Source of the DNA: Gammaproteobacteria bacterium
GTDB lineage: Bacteria > Pseudomonadota > Gammaproteobacteria > Pseudomonadales > Pseudohongiellaceae
DNA length: 9,338 nt
Assembly: GCA_003556835.1 (NCBI GenBank)
Contig: PWQG01000237.1
Coordinates: forward strand, 1-9,338
Reading direction: 5' to 3'
The notes beneath the pieces are model-generated. The model ran no database searches, was not told the origin of the DNA, and was given only the letters and a program-made list of their open reading frames with translations. The position numbers and the translations under genes were made by a program. The number at the start of each line of letters is the position of its first letter. The first letter of the stretch is position 1. This document shows positions 1 through 6,746 of the stretch, one piece after another.

Positions 1-1592
1 AGGCCGCCGTGTGGTGGACAACCGTAGGACAATGCCTCAAGCAGGAAACCGAATTTCTCCTGCGCCTCATCGCTGCTGATACCCAGCACATCAAACACCG
101 ACTGCTGCATGTCCGGCTGATTGATACGGATGGATCCCCCGCCCAGCTCGGTACCATTCAACACCATGTCGTAGGCGCGGGACAATGCCGTCAATGGCTC
201 GGTACGCAATTCCTCTGCGCTACAGGAGGGCGCGGTGAACGGATGGTGCAGGGGTGTCAGGTTGGCATCGCTGTCCTTCTCGAACATAGGGAAGTCGACC
301 ACCCACAAAGGAGCCCAGCCTTCACGAACCATACCCAGATCCGTACCCACTTTGAGGCGCAGGGCACCAATGGCTTCGTTGACCACCTGAGCTTTGTCGG
401 CGCCGAAGAACACGATATCCCCATCCACTGCCCCGGTGCTGGACAGCACATCCAGCACCACCTGTTCGGGCATGAACTTGATGATGGGCGACTGCAGACC
501 CTCGATGCCAGCGGCCAGGTCATTGACCTTGATCCAGGCCAGACCCTTGGCACCATAAATGCCGACAAACTTCGTGTATTCGTCAATTTCCTTGCGCGTA
601 AGCTTGCCGCCGCCGGGCACACGCAGCGCCACGACCCGGCTCTCCGGATCATTGGCCGGCGCATTGAAGACCTTGAACTCGACGTCCTTCATCTGTTCGG
701 CGACATCACAGAATTCCATGTCGATACGCAGGTCCGGCTTGTCCGAACCGAAACGGCGCATGGCCTCGGCATAGGTCATACGCGGGAACTCGGGCAGATC
801 CACATCCAGGTGCTCACGGAAAATCTCGCGGATCATCCGCTCATTGACCGCCATGATCTGATCCTCATCCATGAAGGAGGTCTCGATGTCGATCTGGGTG
901 AACTCCGGTTGCCGGTCGGCGCGCAGGTCCTCATCACGGAAACACTTGGCAATCTGGTAGTAGCGGTCCATGCCGGAGATCATCAGGATCTGCTTGAACA
1001 GCTGCGGTGACTGCGGCAGGGCAAAGAACTGGCCCGGGTGTGTGCGACTAGGCACCAGATAATCACGCGCGCCCTCCGGGGTGGCCCGGGTCAGGATCGG
1101 GGTCTCGATATCGAGAAAACCTTCGCCGTCAAGGAAGTTGCGGATGCTGTTGGTGACCTTGGAACGGAAGCGCATGCGCTCGAGCATCTCCGGGCGACGC
1201 AGATCGATGTAGCGGTGACGCAGACGCACATCTTCGCCCACCTCGGCGTGCTCATCGAGCATGAACGGGGGCGTGCGCGCGGCATTGAGAATTTCCAGAT
1301 CCAGGCCCAGCACCTCGATGGCACCCGTGGACATGTCCGGGTTGGTCGTGCCCTCGGGACGTCTGCGTACCCGTCCCCGGATACGCAGCACATATTCGCT
1401 GCGCACCAGCTCGGCCAGGGCAAAACTTTCGGCCCGGTCCGGGTCAAACACGATCTGGGCAATGCCGTCACGATCGCGCACATCCAGGAAAATCACACCA
1501 CCGTGGTCACGGCGACGGTGCACCCAGCCGCACAGGGTCACTTCCTCGTCAATGAATTTCTCGTTCAACTCTCCGCAATAATGGCTGCGCAT
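1..1592 (-). CDS. aspS: Aspartate--tRNA ligase (AspRS), C-terminus cut by the window edge
   Basis: This is a cytoplasmic class II aminoacyl-tRNA synthetase that charges tRNA-Asp with aspartate using ATP. The visible 530 residues begin MRSHYCGEL and closely follow bacterial AspRS from memory. They show an OB-fold anticodon-binding domain (about 1-105) with GWVHRRRDHGG, the ATPEGARDYLVPSR and LPQSPQLFKQ segments, class II motif 2 (FRDEDLRADRQPEF, from F218), the bacterial GAD insertion, and NGTELGGGSIRI. Typical length is about 590, so roughly 60 residues including motif 3 (GLDRL) lie beyond position 1. The start is supported by the conserved MRSHYCG and by two AGGAAA sequences upstream (1597-1602 and 1604-1609). 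It lies 84 nt downstream of fmdB and is probably co-transcribed with it. His30 and Gly81 (RPEG) match the Pseudomonas-type non-discriminating enzyme, which also charges tRNA-Asn; that specificity is inferred. Confidence 0.97.
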   Translation of the reverse strand, partial: MRSHYCGELNEKFIDEEVTLCGWVHRRRDHGGVIFLDVRDRDGIAQIVFDPDRAESFALAELVRSEYVLRIRGRVRRRPEGTTNPDMSTGAIEVLGLDLEILNAARTPPFMLDEHAEVGEDVRLRHRYIDLRRPEMLERMRFRSKVTNSIRNFLDGEGFLDIETPILTRATPEGARDYLVPSRTHPGQFFALPQSPQLFKQILMISGMDRYYQIAKCFRDEDLRADRQPEFTQIDIETSFMDEDQIMAVNERMIREIFREHLDVDLPEFPRMTYAEAMRRFGSDKPDLRIDMEFCDVAEQMKDVEFKVFNAPANDPESRVVALRVPGGGKLTRKEIDEYTKFVGIYGAKGLAWIKVNDLAAGIEGLQSPIIKFMPEQVVLDVLSSTGAVDGDIVFFGADKAQVVNEAIGALRLKVGTDLGMVREGWAPLWVVDFPMFEKDSDANLTPLHHPFTAPSCSAEELRTEPLTALSRAYDMVLNGTELGGGSIRINQPDMQQSVFDVLGISSDEAQEKFGFLLEALSYGCPPHGG

Positions 1593-1637
1593 ACGCTTTC
1601 CTGTTTCCTGTGTCGTCCTGTTGGCTGTGCTGTGATT

Positions 1638-1651
1638 CCCGGGGCCCCGGG
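1638..1651. repeat. Perfect 14-bp palindrome in the fmdB-aspS spacer
   Basis: CCCGGGGCCCCGGG is a perfect palindrome in the 84-nt gap between fmdB and aspS. As RNA it could fold into a 5-bp GC stem with a GGCC loop. On the transcribed (minus) strand it is followed by GAATCACAGC and not by a T run, so it does not look like an intrinsic terminator. It could be a processing or pausing hairpin that tunes aspS relative to fmdB, or a chance GC-rich run. The palindrome is certain; its function is not. Confidence 0.5.
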
Positions 1652-1676
1652 TTGACGTGCAATCGGGCAGCGTGGC

Positions 1677-1985
1677 TCAGGCAGCCGTGCTGTCGACCTT
1701 CTTCTCTTCTTTCTTCGCGGCCGGCTTCTCGCTGTCGCTTTTAACGCCTTCCTTGCCTTCCCTGATGCCCGTTCCACTGTCCTGGGTGCCATATCGGCGC
1801 TGACCGGTCTTGAAGTCGGTCTCATACCAGCCACCGCCACGCAGACGGAAGCTTGGCGCCGAAACCAGACGGCTCAGTTCGGACTGCTGGCATTGCGGGC
1901 AGTCACTCAGGGGCTGATCACTGATTTTCTGAATGGCCTCCAGACGGTGGCCGCAGGCTTTGCATTCATACTCGTAAATAGGCAT
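1677..1985 (-). CDS. FmdB family zinc-ribbon protein
   Basis: A 102-residue protein beginning MPIYEYECKACG, the standard opening of the FmdB/CxxC_CxxC_SSSS regulatory-protein family. Four cysteines (C8, C11, C29, C32) form the expected zinc ribbon, followed by the family's SRLVSAPSFRLRGGGWYETDF stretch at about 38-58 (first part SRLVSAPSF, then the GGGWY motif). The tail from about residue 76 is a low-complexity Lys/Glu/Ala-rich segment, probably disordered. An upstream in-frame ATG at 2030 would add 15 residues, but the chosen start has GGAGGAG 8 nt before it and matches the family's conserved N-terminus. It is followed by aspS on the same strand; an fmdB-aspS linkage (often with a DUF502 gene between) is common in proteobacteria as I recall it, and no DUF502 gene is present here. 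The molecular role of the family is not established. Confidence 0.93.
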   Translation of the reverse strand: MPIYEYECKACGHRLEAIQKISDQPLSDCPQCQQSELSRLVSAPSFRLRGGGWYETDFKTGQRRYGTQDSGTGIREGKEGVKSDSEKPAAKKEEKKVDSTAA

Positions 1986-1993
1986 TGTTCCCA

Positions 1994-2000
1994 CTCCTCC
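1994..2000 (-). promoter_or_regulatory. Ribosome binding site of fmdB
   Basis: The minus strand reads GGAGGAG here, 8 nt before the ATG at 1985. This is a near-ideal Shine-Dalgarno sequence and decides the start of the FmdB-family gene over the longer in-frame option at 2030. Confidence 0.85.
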
Positions 2001-2015
2001 GGATTCACCGGAATC
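1998..2015 (-). promoter_or_regulatory. Overlapping inverted repeats in the fmdB leader
   Basis: Two overlapping short inverted repeats sit directly upstream of the fmdB ribosome binding site. On the plus strand GATTC (2002-2006) pairs with GAATC (2011-2015) across a 4-nt loop, and TCCGG (1998-2002) pairs with CCGGA (2008-2012) across a 5-nt loop. They share bases, so only one can form at a time, and the second would pair bases at the edge of the Shine-Dalgarno sequence. This could modulate translation, but 5-bp stems are short and may be chance. Confidence 0.3.
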
Positions 2016-2069
2016 AACACTCCCAGGCACTTAGGCGGCCGAAAAATGGCACGTTACATGCAGCCGCGG

Positions 2070-2075
2070 ATTATA
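2070..2075 (-). promoter_or_regulatory. Candidate -10 element for fmdB-aspS
   Basis: The minus strand carries a perfect TATAAT here in the context GGGGTATAATCC. Transcription would start near 2063 and leave a leader of roughly 78 nt before the fmdB ATG at 1985. No good -35 hexamer is visible at 16-18 nt upstream (the sequence there is close to TGCTCC), so it may be weak, activator-assisted or served by another site. Confidence 0.5.
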
Positions 2076-2158
2076 CCCCAGATGAAGGCACAGGAGCAGG
2101 GGCTGGCGGGGCTTTTTGCAGAATCTCGCCACAGAGCGGACAAAAGCGCCTCCCACCC

Positions 2159-2187
2159 TTGCCTGACCACCGGCAATCCTTTATAAA
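2159..2187 (+). promoter_or_regulatory. Sigma70-type promoter for the HU-proS-yihY operon
   Basis: TTGCCT (2159-2164) and TATAAA (2182-2187) are separated by exactly 17 nt, the best spacing for a sigma70 promoter, with four of six and five of six consensus bases. Transcription would begin near 2194, giving a leader of about 50 nt to the HU-like ATG at 2247. AGGAAA (2236-2241) supplies that gene's ribosome binding site. No other convincing promoter was seen before 6738, so this one probably serves five genes. Confidence 0.65.
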
Positions 2188-2246
2188 TGGGCCCTCTCAA
2201 GGCAATCAGCCCCATCCATCAGACAGACAAATAATAGGAAACCGGC

Positions 2247-2609
2247 ATGGCAACAAGCAAAAAGAAATCCGCGCCCACGCGGAAGACACCCGCAATCCAG
2301 AAAAAATACACCAAGACACAGATTCTCAATGAAATTGCCGAGAACACCGACCTCAGCCGCAAGCAGGTCAACGACGTGATCGATGAACTGTCAGTATTGA
2401 TTGAGCGGCACGTCAAGAAGCGTTCGGTGGGCGAATTCACCCTGCCCGGCCTGCTCAAGATCAAGGCCGTCAAACAGCCGGCAAAACCGGCCCGCAAGAA
2501 TGTACCCAACCCCTTCAAGCCCGGCGAGTTCATGGATATTGCGAAGAAGCCGGCCAGCACCCGGGTCAAGGTACAACCCCTCAAGAAGCTCAAGGATTTC
2601 GCCCAGTAA
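2247..2609 (+). CDS. HU/IHF-family DNA-binding protein, divergent variant
   Basis: A 120-residue, very basic protein of the bacterial histone-like HU/IHF family, expected to bind and bend DNA in the nucleoid. A Lys-rich tail (about 1-20) precedes the HU core: helices YTKTQILNEIAENTDLSRKQ and VNDVIDELSVLIERHV, then a strand region and a beta-arm. The usual GFGTF motif is replaced by GEFTLPGLLKIK, and the arm's GRNPQTG becomes KNVPNPFKPGE, which keeps the Asn-Pro whose proline intercalates into DNA in HU. The protein is about 30 residues longer than classical HU (about 90). The start has AGGAAA 5 nt upstream. Its TAA stop is followed immediately by the proS ATG, so it leads the operon. It is probably an accessory HU paralogue and not the main hupA/hupB product; that is inference. 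Confidence 0.88.
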   Translation: MATSKKKSAPTRKTPAIQKKYTKTQILNEIAENTDLSRKQVNDVIDELSVLIERHVKKRSVGEFTLPGLLKIKAVKQPAKPARKNVPNPFKPGEFMDIAKKPASTRVKVQPLKKLKDFAQ

Positions 2610-4340
2610 ATGCGCACCAGCCGATATCTGATTGCCACCGTCAAGGAAACCCCCGCCGATGCCGAAGTGATCAGCCACCAGCTGATGCTTCGGGCCGGCC
2701 TGATCCGCAAGCTCGCCAGCGGCCTCTATACCTGGCTGCCAGCCGGGCTGCGGGTGCTGCACAAAGTCAGCGGCATTGTGCGCGAAGAAATGGACCGCGC
2801 CGGCGCCATGGAAGTGTCCATGCCCGTCGTGCAACCCTCGGACCTGTGGCTGGAATCCGGCCGCTGGGACCAGATGGGTCCCGAGCTGCTGCGTATCAAG
2901 GACCGGCATGACCGGGACTTCTGCCTGGGCCCGACCCACGAGGAAGTCATCACCGACATGATCCGGAATGAGTTGTCGAGCTACAAACAGTTGCCGGCCA
3001 ATTTCTACCAGATCCAGACCAAGTTCCGTGATGAGCGAAGGCCCCGTTTCGGTGTCATGCGTGCCCGCGAATTCCTCATGAAGGATGCCTACTCCTTCCA
3101 TATTTCCGAGGACTCCCTGCGCGAGACCTACGAGCGCATGTTCGAGACCTACAGCCGTATTTTCCAGCGCCTGGGCCTGGATTTTCGCGCCGTGCTGGCC
3201 GACACCGGCAACATCGGTGGCAGCACCTCGCACGAATTCCATGTACTGGCCGACTCCGGTGAAGACGAGATCGTGTTCAGTTCCGGCAGCGACTACGCCG
3301 CCAATATCGAACTGGCCAAAGGCTGGCTGCAGAATCCCGGCGACACGGAAGCGGAAACACTGCCGGCCGAAGAGGTGGCTACCGGTGATGCGCATACCGT
3401 GGAAGAAGTCACCGCCGCGCTGGGTTGCCAGGCCGAAGAGCTGGTCAAGACCCTGATCGTCAAGGCCGACCCGGACGACGAAAACAACAGCAGCGGCCTG
3501 GTGGCCCTGGTGATCCGCGGCGACCAGGAAATCAACGAGGTCAAGATTGCCGGGCTGCCGCAGGTGGCCGAGCCAATGGAATTTGCCGACGACGCCAGCA
3601 TCGAAAAACTGATCGGCTGCAAGCCCGGCTGCATCGGCCCGCTCAATCTGCCGATTCCGGTCATCGCCGATCAGAGCGTGGAAGCATTGAAAAACTTTGT
3701 CTGTGGCGCAAACCGGGACGGCCATCACCTGCGCAATGCCAACTGGGGCCGTGACTGTCAGTGGAGTGAACTGGCGGACATCCGCAAGGTCCAGGAAGGC
3801 GATGGCAGCCCCGACGGCCAGGGCACATTGTCGATCAAACGCGGCATTGAAGTCGGCCACATTTTCCAGCTCGGCCGCAAATACAGCGAGGCCATGAAGG
3901 CCACGGTGCTGGACGAAAACGGCCGCTCCGTAGCCATGACCATGGGCTGTTACGGCATCGGTGTGAGCCGCATAGTGGCCGCCGCCATAGAACAGAATCA
4001 CGACGAACGCGGCATCATCTGGCCGGCGGCCATCGCCCCTTTCCAGATCGCTCTGGTTCCCCTGGGCTCCCACAAGTCCGAGGCCGTGACCGAAACCAGC
4101 GAGAAACTGTACCAGCAGTTGCAGGAGGCCGGTTACGAAGTCCTGCTTGATGATCGCGACCGCAAGACCAGTCCCGGAGTGAAATTCGCCGACATGGAAT
4201 TGCTCGGCATCCCGCACCGCCTGGTGATCTCCGAGCGCAGCCTGCAGGAAAACCAGGCCGAATACCGCGACCGACGGGCCAGCGATAATGAAGCCGTGCC
4301 CCTGGACCAGGTGATGGAGTTTCTGTCACAGCGAGTGTGA
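2610..4340 (+). CDS. proS: Proline--tRNA ligase (bacterial ProRS with editing domain)
   Basis: A cytoplasmic class II synthetase that charges tRNA-Pro with proline and edits mischarged Ala-tRNA-Pro. Its 576 residues match E. coli ProRS (572) from the MRTS start to the end. Visible are motif 1 (SGLYTWLPAGLRVL to VSMPVVQP), the GPTHEE loop at 107-112, motif 2 (FRDERRPRFGVMRAREF), and motif 3 (MGCYGIGVSR from 445). The editing (INS) domain spans about 224-407 and keeps VKTLIVKA, whose Lys280 corresponds to the lysine needed for editing in E. coli, and the CIGPLNLPIPV loop. A C-terminal anticodon-binding domain follows with LLDDRDRKTSPGVKFADMEL. The ATG directly follows the HU stop with no gap. 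The nearest AAGGA (2592-2596) is 13 nt away, so translation is probably coupled to the HU-like gene. Confidence 0.98.
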   Translation: MRTSRYLIATVKETPADAEVISHQLMLRAGLIRKLASGLYTWLPAGLRVLHKVSGIVREEMDRAGAMEVSMPVVQPSDLWLESGRWDQMGPELLRIKDRHDRDFCLGPTHEEVITDMIRNELSSYKQLPANFYQIQTKFRDERRPRFGVMRAREFLMKDAYSFHISEDSLRETYERMFETYSRIFQRLGLDFRAVLADTGNIGGSTSHEFHVLADSGEDEIVFSSGSDYAANIELAKGWLQNPGDTEAETLPAEEVATGDAHTVEEVTAALGCQAEELVKTLIVKADPDDENNSSGLVALVIRGDQEINEVKIAGLPQVAEPMEFADDASIEKLIGCKPGCIGPLNLPIPVIADQSVEALKNFVCGANRDGHHLRNANWGRDCQWSELADIRKVQEGDGSPDGQGTLSIKRGIEVGHIFQLGRKYSEAMKATVLDENGRSVAMTMGCYGIGVSRIVAAAIEQNHDERGIIWPAAIAPFQIALVPLGSHKSEAVTETSEKLYQQLQEAGYEVLLDDRDRKTSPGVKFADMELLGIPHRLVISERSLQENQAEYRDRRASDNEAVPLDQVMEFLSQRV

Positions 4341-4343
4341 GAC

Positions 4344-5726
4344 ATGGCAACCACAACCAGTAGCCTGTTCAGCAGGGTGCAGGAGCTGCGCGAACGTGGA
4401 GAGGAGTTTCTCTGGCGTGAACGCAGCGGCAACGAACCTCTTCCGCTGCGGTTCCTGCTCCGCACCCTGCAGATCATCTACGCCGTAGCCCGTGACCTGG
4501 GTAGCGGCCAGGTGAGTCTGCGGGCGATGGGCCTGGTGTACTACACTGTGATTGCCTCGGTACCCATGCTGGCCCTGACCTTTTCGGTGCTCAAGGGCCT
4601 TGGGGTGCACAACACCCTGGAACCGACCCTGTTGCGGGTGCTCGAACCCTTCCTGGGCGAATACGCCAGTGACATCACCGGAAACGTCGTGGACTTTGTC
4701 GACAACATCCGCGTTGACGTATTGAGCTTTGTCAGCCTGGGTGTGCTGCTTTACACCGTGCTGGCGATGATGCAGAAAATGGAAGCGGCCTTCAATTACA
4801 TCTGGTCGGTCAACCAGCCGCGCAGTCTTGGCAGCCGCATCAGTGAATACCTGTTCGCCGTGATCGTCAGCCCCCTGCTGATTCTGATCTCGGTCGGCAT
4901 TGCCTCCTATGTGAACACCAATTTCTTCGTCGAGCACCTCGAAGACCTTCGCTTTGGCGCCAGGATCCTGCAGTTTATGGGCTGGTTGATGCCCATAGTG
5001 TTCATGTCGGTAGCTTTCGCCTTCGTCTACAGTTTCATTCCCAACATCCGGGTGAACTTCACCTCGGCCTGGGTGGGCGGCATTGTCACCACTTTCGCCT
5101 GGATGCTCATGGGCTGGATTTTCCGCAACTTCATCACCGTGGAATCAGCAAACGCGGCAATCTACGCCGCTTTCTTTGTGGTCATCCTGTTGATGCTGTT
5201 CATCTACCTGGGCTGGTTTGTCATGCTGATCGGCTCCGCGGTGGCCTTCTACCATCAATACCCTTCACGCACCCGCATCGGGCGCAAGCTTCCCCGGCTC
5301 AGCATCGCCGAACAGGAGGAAGTCACCCTGACGGTGGCAGCATTGATCATCCGCCGTTTTCAACTGGGCGAGCCACCCTGGTCTATGCCGGAACTGATAC
5401 AACACTGTAATCTCAACGCACAGGTATTGCAGGCCGCACTGGATACCCTGAAAGACATCCAGTTTGTGTACGAAACCTCGGACGAACCCAAGCGGTATTT
5501 ACCAGGCGGCAGCGTACATGACATGGGCATACTGGAATTACGAAACAAGATCCGTGCACACAGTATCGATCATATGCCGGCGCGCGAAATCAGCCGGGAC
5601 CAGCTCGCTGTGCGCGAATTCCTGAAGAACGCTGACAGCATTCTCGATGAAAAGCTCGGAGACGAGCGATTCGCAGCCCTGTATCAGCAGGCGGATGACA
5701 ACAAGAAAGGAACGCATCAGACATGA
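4344..5726 (+). CDS. yihY: YihY/BrkB-family inner-membrane protein with cytoplasmic winged-helix tail
   Basis: A 460-residue integral membrane protein of the YihY/virulence factor BrkB family, once misannotated as ribonuclease BN. Hydrophobic segments lie at about 62-86, 127-145, 168-190, 209-232, 245-268 and 273-303, fitting six membrane spans. Family features include the Ala/Gly-rich entry AMGLVYYTVIASVPMLAL, the central NYIWSV segment and the IYLGWFVMLIGSAVAFY end of the last span. A soluble tail (about 318-460) resembles a winged helix (IAEQEEVTLTVAALIIRRFQ, then SMPELIQHCN and LQAALDTLKD), making this one of the long YihY forms, as short forms are near 290. The start is 3 nt after proS with only weak Shine-Dalgarno pairing, so coupling is likely. 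Its stop overlaps the next start as ATGA. The transported substrate or role is unknown. Confidence 0.92.
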   Translation: MATTTSSLFSRVQELRERGEEFLWRERSGNEPLPLRFLLRTLQIIYAVARDLGSGQVSLRAMGLVYYTVIASVPMLALTFSVLKGLGVHNTLEPTLLRVLEPFLGEYASDITGNVVDFVDNIRVDVLSFVSLGVLLYTVLAMMQKMEAAFNYIWSVNQPRSLGSRISEYLFAVIVSPLLILISVGIASYVNTNFFVEHLEDLRFGARILQFMGWLMPIVFMSVAFAFVYSFIPNIRVNFTSAWVGGIVTTFAWMLMGWIFRNFITVESANAAIYAAFFVVILLMLFIYLGWFVMLIGSAVAFYHQYPSRTRIGRKLPRLSIAEQEEVTLTVAALIIRRFQLGEPPWSMPELIQHCNLNAQVLQAALDTLKDIQFVYETSDEPKRYLPGGSVHDMGILELRNKIRAHSIDHMPAREISRDQLAVREFLKNADSILDEKLGDERFAALYQQADDNKKGTHQT

Positions 5727-6328
5727 GCGAACCCTATATACTGATCCTGTATTATAGCCGATACGGCGCCACCGCCAGCATGGCCCGGCTGCTGGCCCGG
5801 GGAGTGGAACGCAACCCCGGTATCGAGGCACGGCTGCGTACGGTGCCTCCGGTGTCACCGGACCATGAGCCCAGCGCCCCGGCAATCCCGGAATCCGGCG
5901 CCATCTACTGCACTGAAGATGACCTGCGCCACTGCAGCGGTCTGCTGCTTGGCAGCCCCACGCGCTTCGGCAATATGGCCGCACCCTTGAAACACTTCCT
6001 CGACAGCAGCGGCGGACTCTGGGCCGGCGGTGACCTGATCGGCAAACCGGCCGCCGTTTTCACTTCCACTTCCAGCCTGCATGGTGGACAGGAGAGTACC
6101 CTGCTCAGTATGATGCTCCCCCTCCTGCACCACGGCATGCTGATCGCCGGCATTCCCTACAGTGAAGCGGATCTGATGCGCAGCAGCAGTGGTGGCACAC
6201 CGTACGGCGCCAGTCATCTGGCGGGAGAAAACAGCGATCGCGGCATCAGTGACGAGGAGGAACGACTCTGCCTGGCACTGGGCCGTCGCGTCGGACATAT
6301 CGCCCTGCAGTTGACCCGGGAACCATGA
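5723..6328 (+). CDS. wrbA: NAD(P)H:quinone oxidoreductase, WrbA-type flavodoxin-like protein
   Basis: A 201-residue cytoplasmic flavoprotein of the WrbA (type IV) group, which binds FMN and reduces quinones by two electrons at NAD(P)H expense. The FMN-phosphate loop is SRYGATASMA (12-21). GSPTRFGNM (77-85) and GGLW (97-100) are signature WrbA segments. TSTSSLHGGQES (114-125) and the HHGM loop (137-140) complete the flavin site. The TSTSSLHGGQE form, where E. coli WrbA has an SSTGTGGGQE-like loop, resembles the Pseudomonas PA0949-type enzyme from memory, so this may be a WrbA paralogue subgroup. AAAGGA lies about 11 nt before the ATG, which overlaps the yihY stop (ATGA); its own stop overlaps the DUF2069 start the same way. 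The flavoprotein assignment is firm; the physiological substrate is inferred. Confidence 0.94.
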   Translation: MSEPYILILYYSRYGATASMARLLARGVERNPGIEARLRTVPPVSPDHEPSAPAIPESGAIYCTEDDLRHCSGLLLGSPTRFGNMAAPLKHFLDSSGGLWAGGDLIGKPAAVFTSTSSLHGGQESTLLSMMLPLLHHGMLIAGIPYSEADLMRSSSGGTPYGASHLAGENSDRGISDEEERLCLALGRRVGHIALQLTREP

Positions 6329-6738
6329 CAGAAAATACATCACCTGAATCCTCGCCTGAAGAAACAAGGCCTTTTGCGGTATACGTGGCACGTCGCGCTG
6401 TGCTGTACAGTTACGGTTCCCTGCTGGGCCTGTTCACCATGGACGCCGTGGTCAAGCTGGCCGCCGGGGCTCCCGTGGCCGTGGCCCTGGTGCTCTGGCT
6501 GGTGGCCTCGGCACCGCTGCTGCTGTTCCTGCCGGGCCTGCGCTCGCAGTCCCCGCGCGCGGCCGCCTGGCTCAGCTTTGCCATCCTGCTGTACTTCATT
6601 CACGCGGTGACCGTGGCTTTTGTGCCCGGACAGGCCCTATACGGCAGCGTTTACGCCCTGCTTTGTGCCGCGCTGTTCAGCGCCCTGGTGTACTGGATAC
6701 GGGTGATGCGCAAGCACTACCACATCACCCTGCAATGA
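6325..6738 (+). CDS. DUF2069 family small membrane protein
   Basis: A 137-residue predicted inner-membrane protein matching the DUF2069 family, whose function is unknown. After a hydrophilic, Ser/Glu-rich N-terminus (1-22) there are four hydrophobic stretches at about 25-45, 50-70, 80-100 and 106-126, ending in a short basic tail (RVMRKHYHITLQ). The segment AWLSFAILLYFIHAV is the part most characteristic of the family. It is the last gene of the plus-strand operon. Its ATG overlaps the WrbA-type gene's stop (ATGA) with only a weak GGGAA upstream, so translation probably depends on the gene before. It lies next to hda in convergent orientation, as I recall a DUF2069 gene near hda in other gammaproteobacteria. 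The family call is from pattern memory. Confidence 0.85.
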   Translation: MTENTSPESSPEETRPFAVYVARRAVLYSYGSLLGLFTMDAVVKLAAGAPVAVALVLWLVASAPLLLFLPGLRSQSPRAAAWLSFAILLYFIHAVTVAFVPGQALYGSVYALLCAALFSALVYWIRVMRKHYHITLQ

Positions 6739-6746
6739 GAGCCGGC

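Noticed and set aside
9..1010. 333-codon open frame on the plus strand
   Set aside because: It is antisense to aspS, which is confirmed by strong residue-level similarity. The frame is open because of GC-biased third positions, its translation is His/Gln-rich with no recognisable domain, and it has no convincing ribosome binding site.
1038..1655. 205-codon open frame on the plus strand
   Set aside because: A shadow of the N-terminal half of aspS on the opposite strand, without family resemblance.
1986..2030. N-terminal extension of the FmdB-family protein (start at 2030)
   Set aside because: The extra residues MPGSVDSGESGGVGT are not family-like, and the GGAGGAG Shine-Dalgarno sequence fits the start at 1985.
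1986..2332. Plus-strand open frames (1893-2186 and 1985-2332) across the divergent promoter region
   Set aside because: They cross two promoters and run into the HU-like gene in another frame, with no recognisable protein features.
2391..4217. 608-codon open frame on the minus strand
   Set aside because: It is longer than the real gene in that place but lies antisense to proS and part of the HU-like gene. The protein is low-complexity (Gly, Ala, His, Gln rich), as expected for the complement of a GC-biased coding strand.
6739..6746. GCCGGC at the convergent junction as a terminator
   Set aside because: It is a 6-bp palindrome with no loop and no T run on either side, so it cannot act as an intrinsic terminator.
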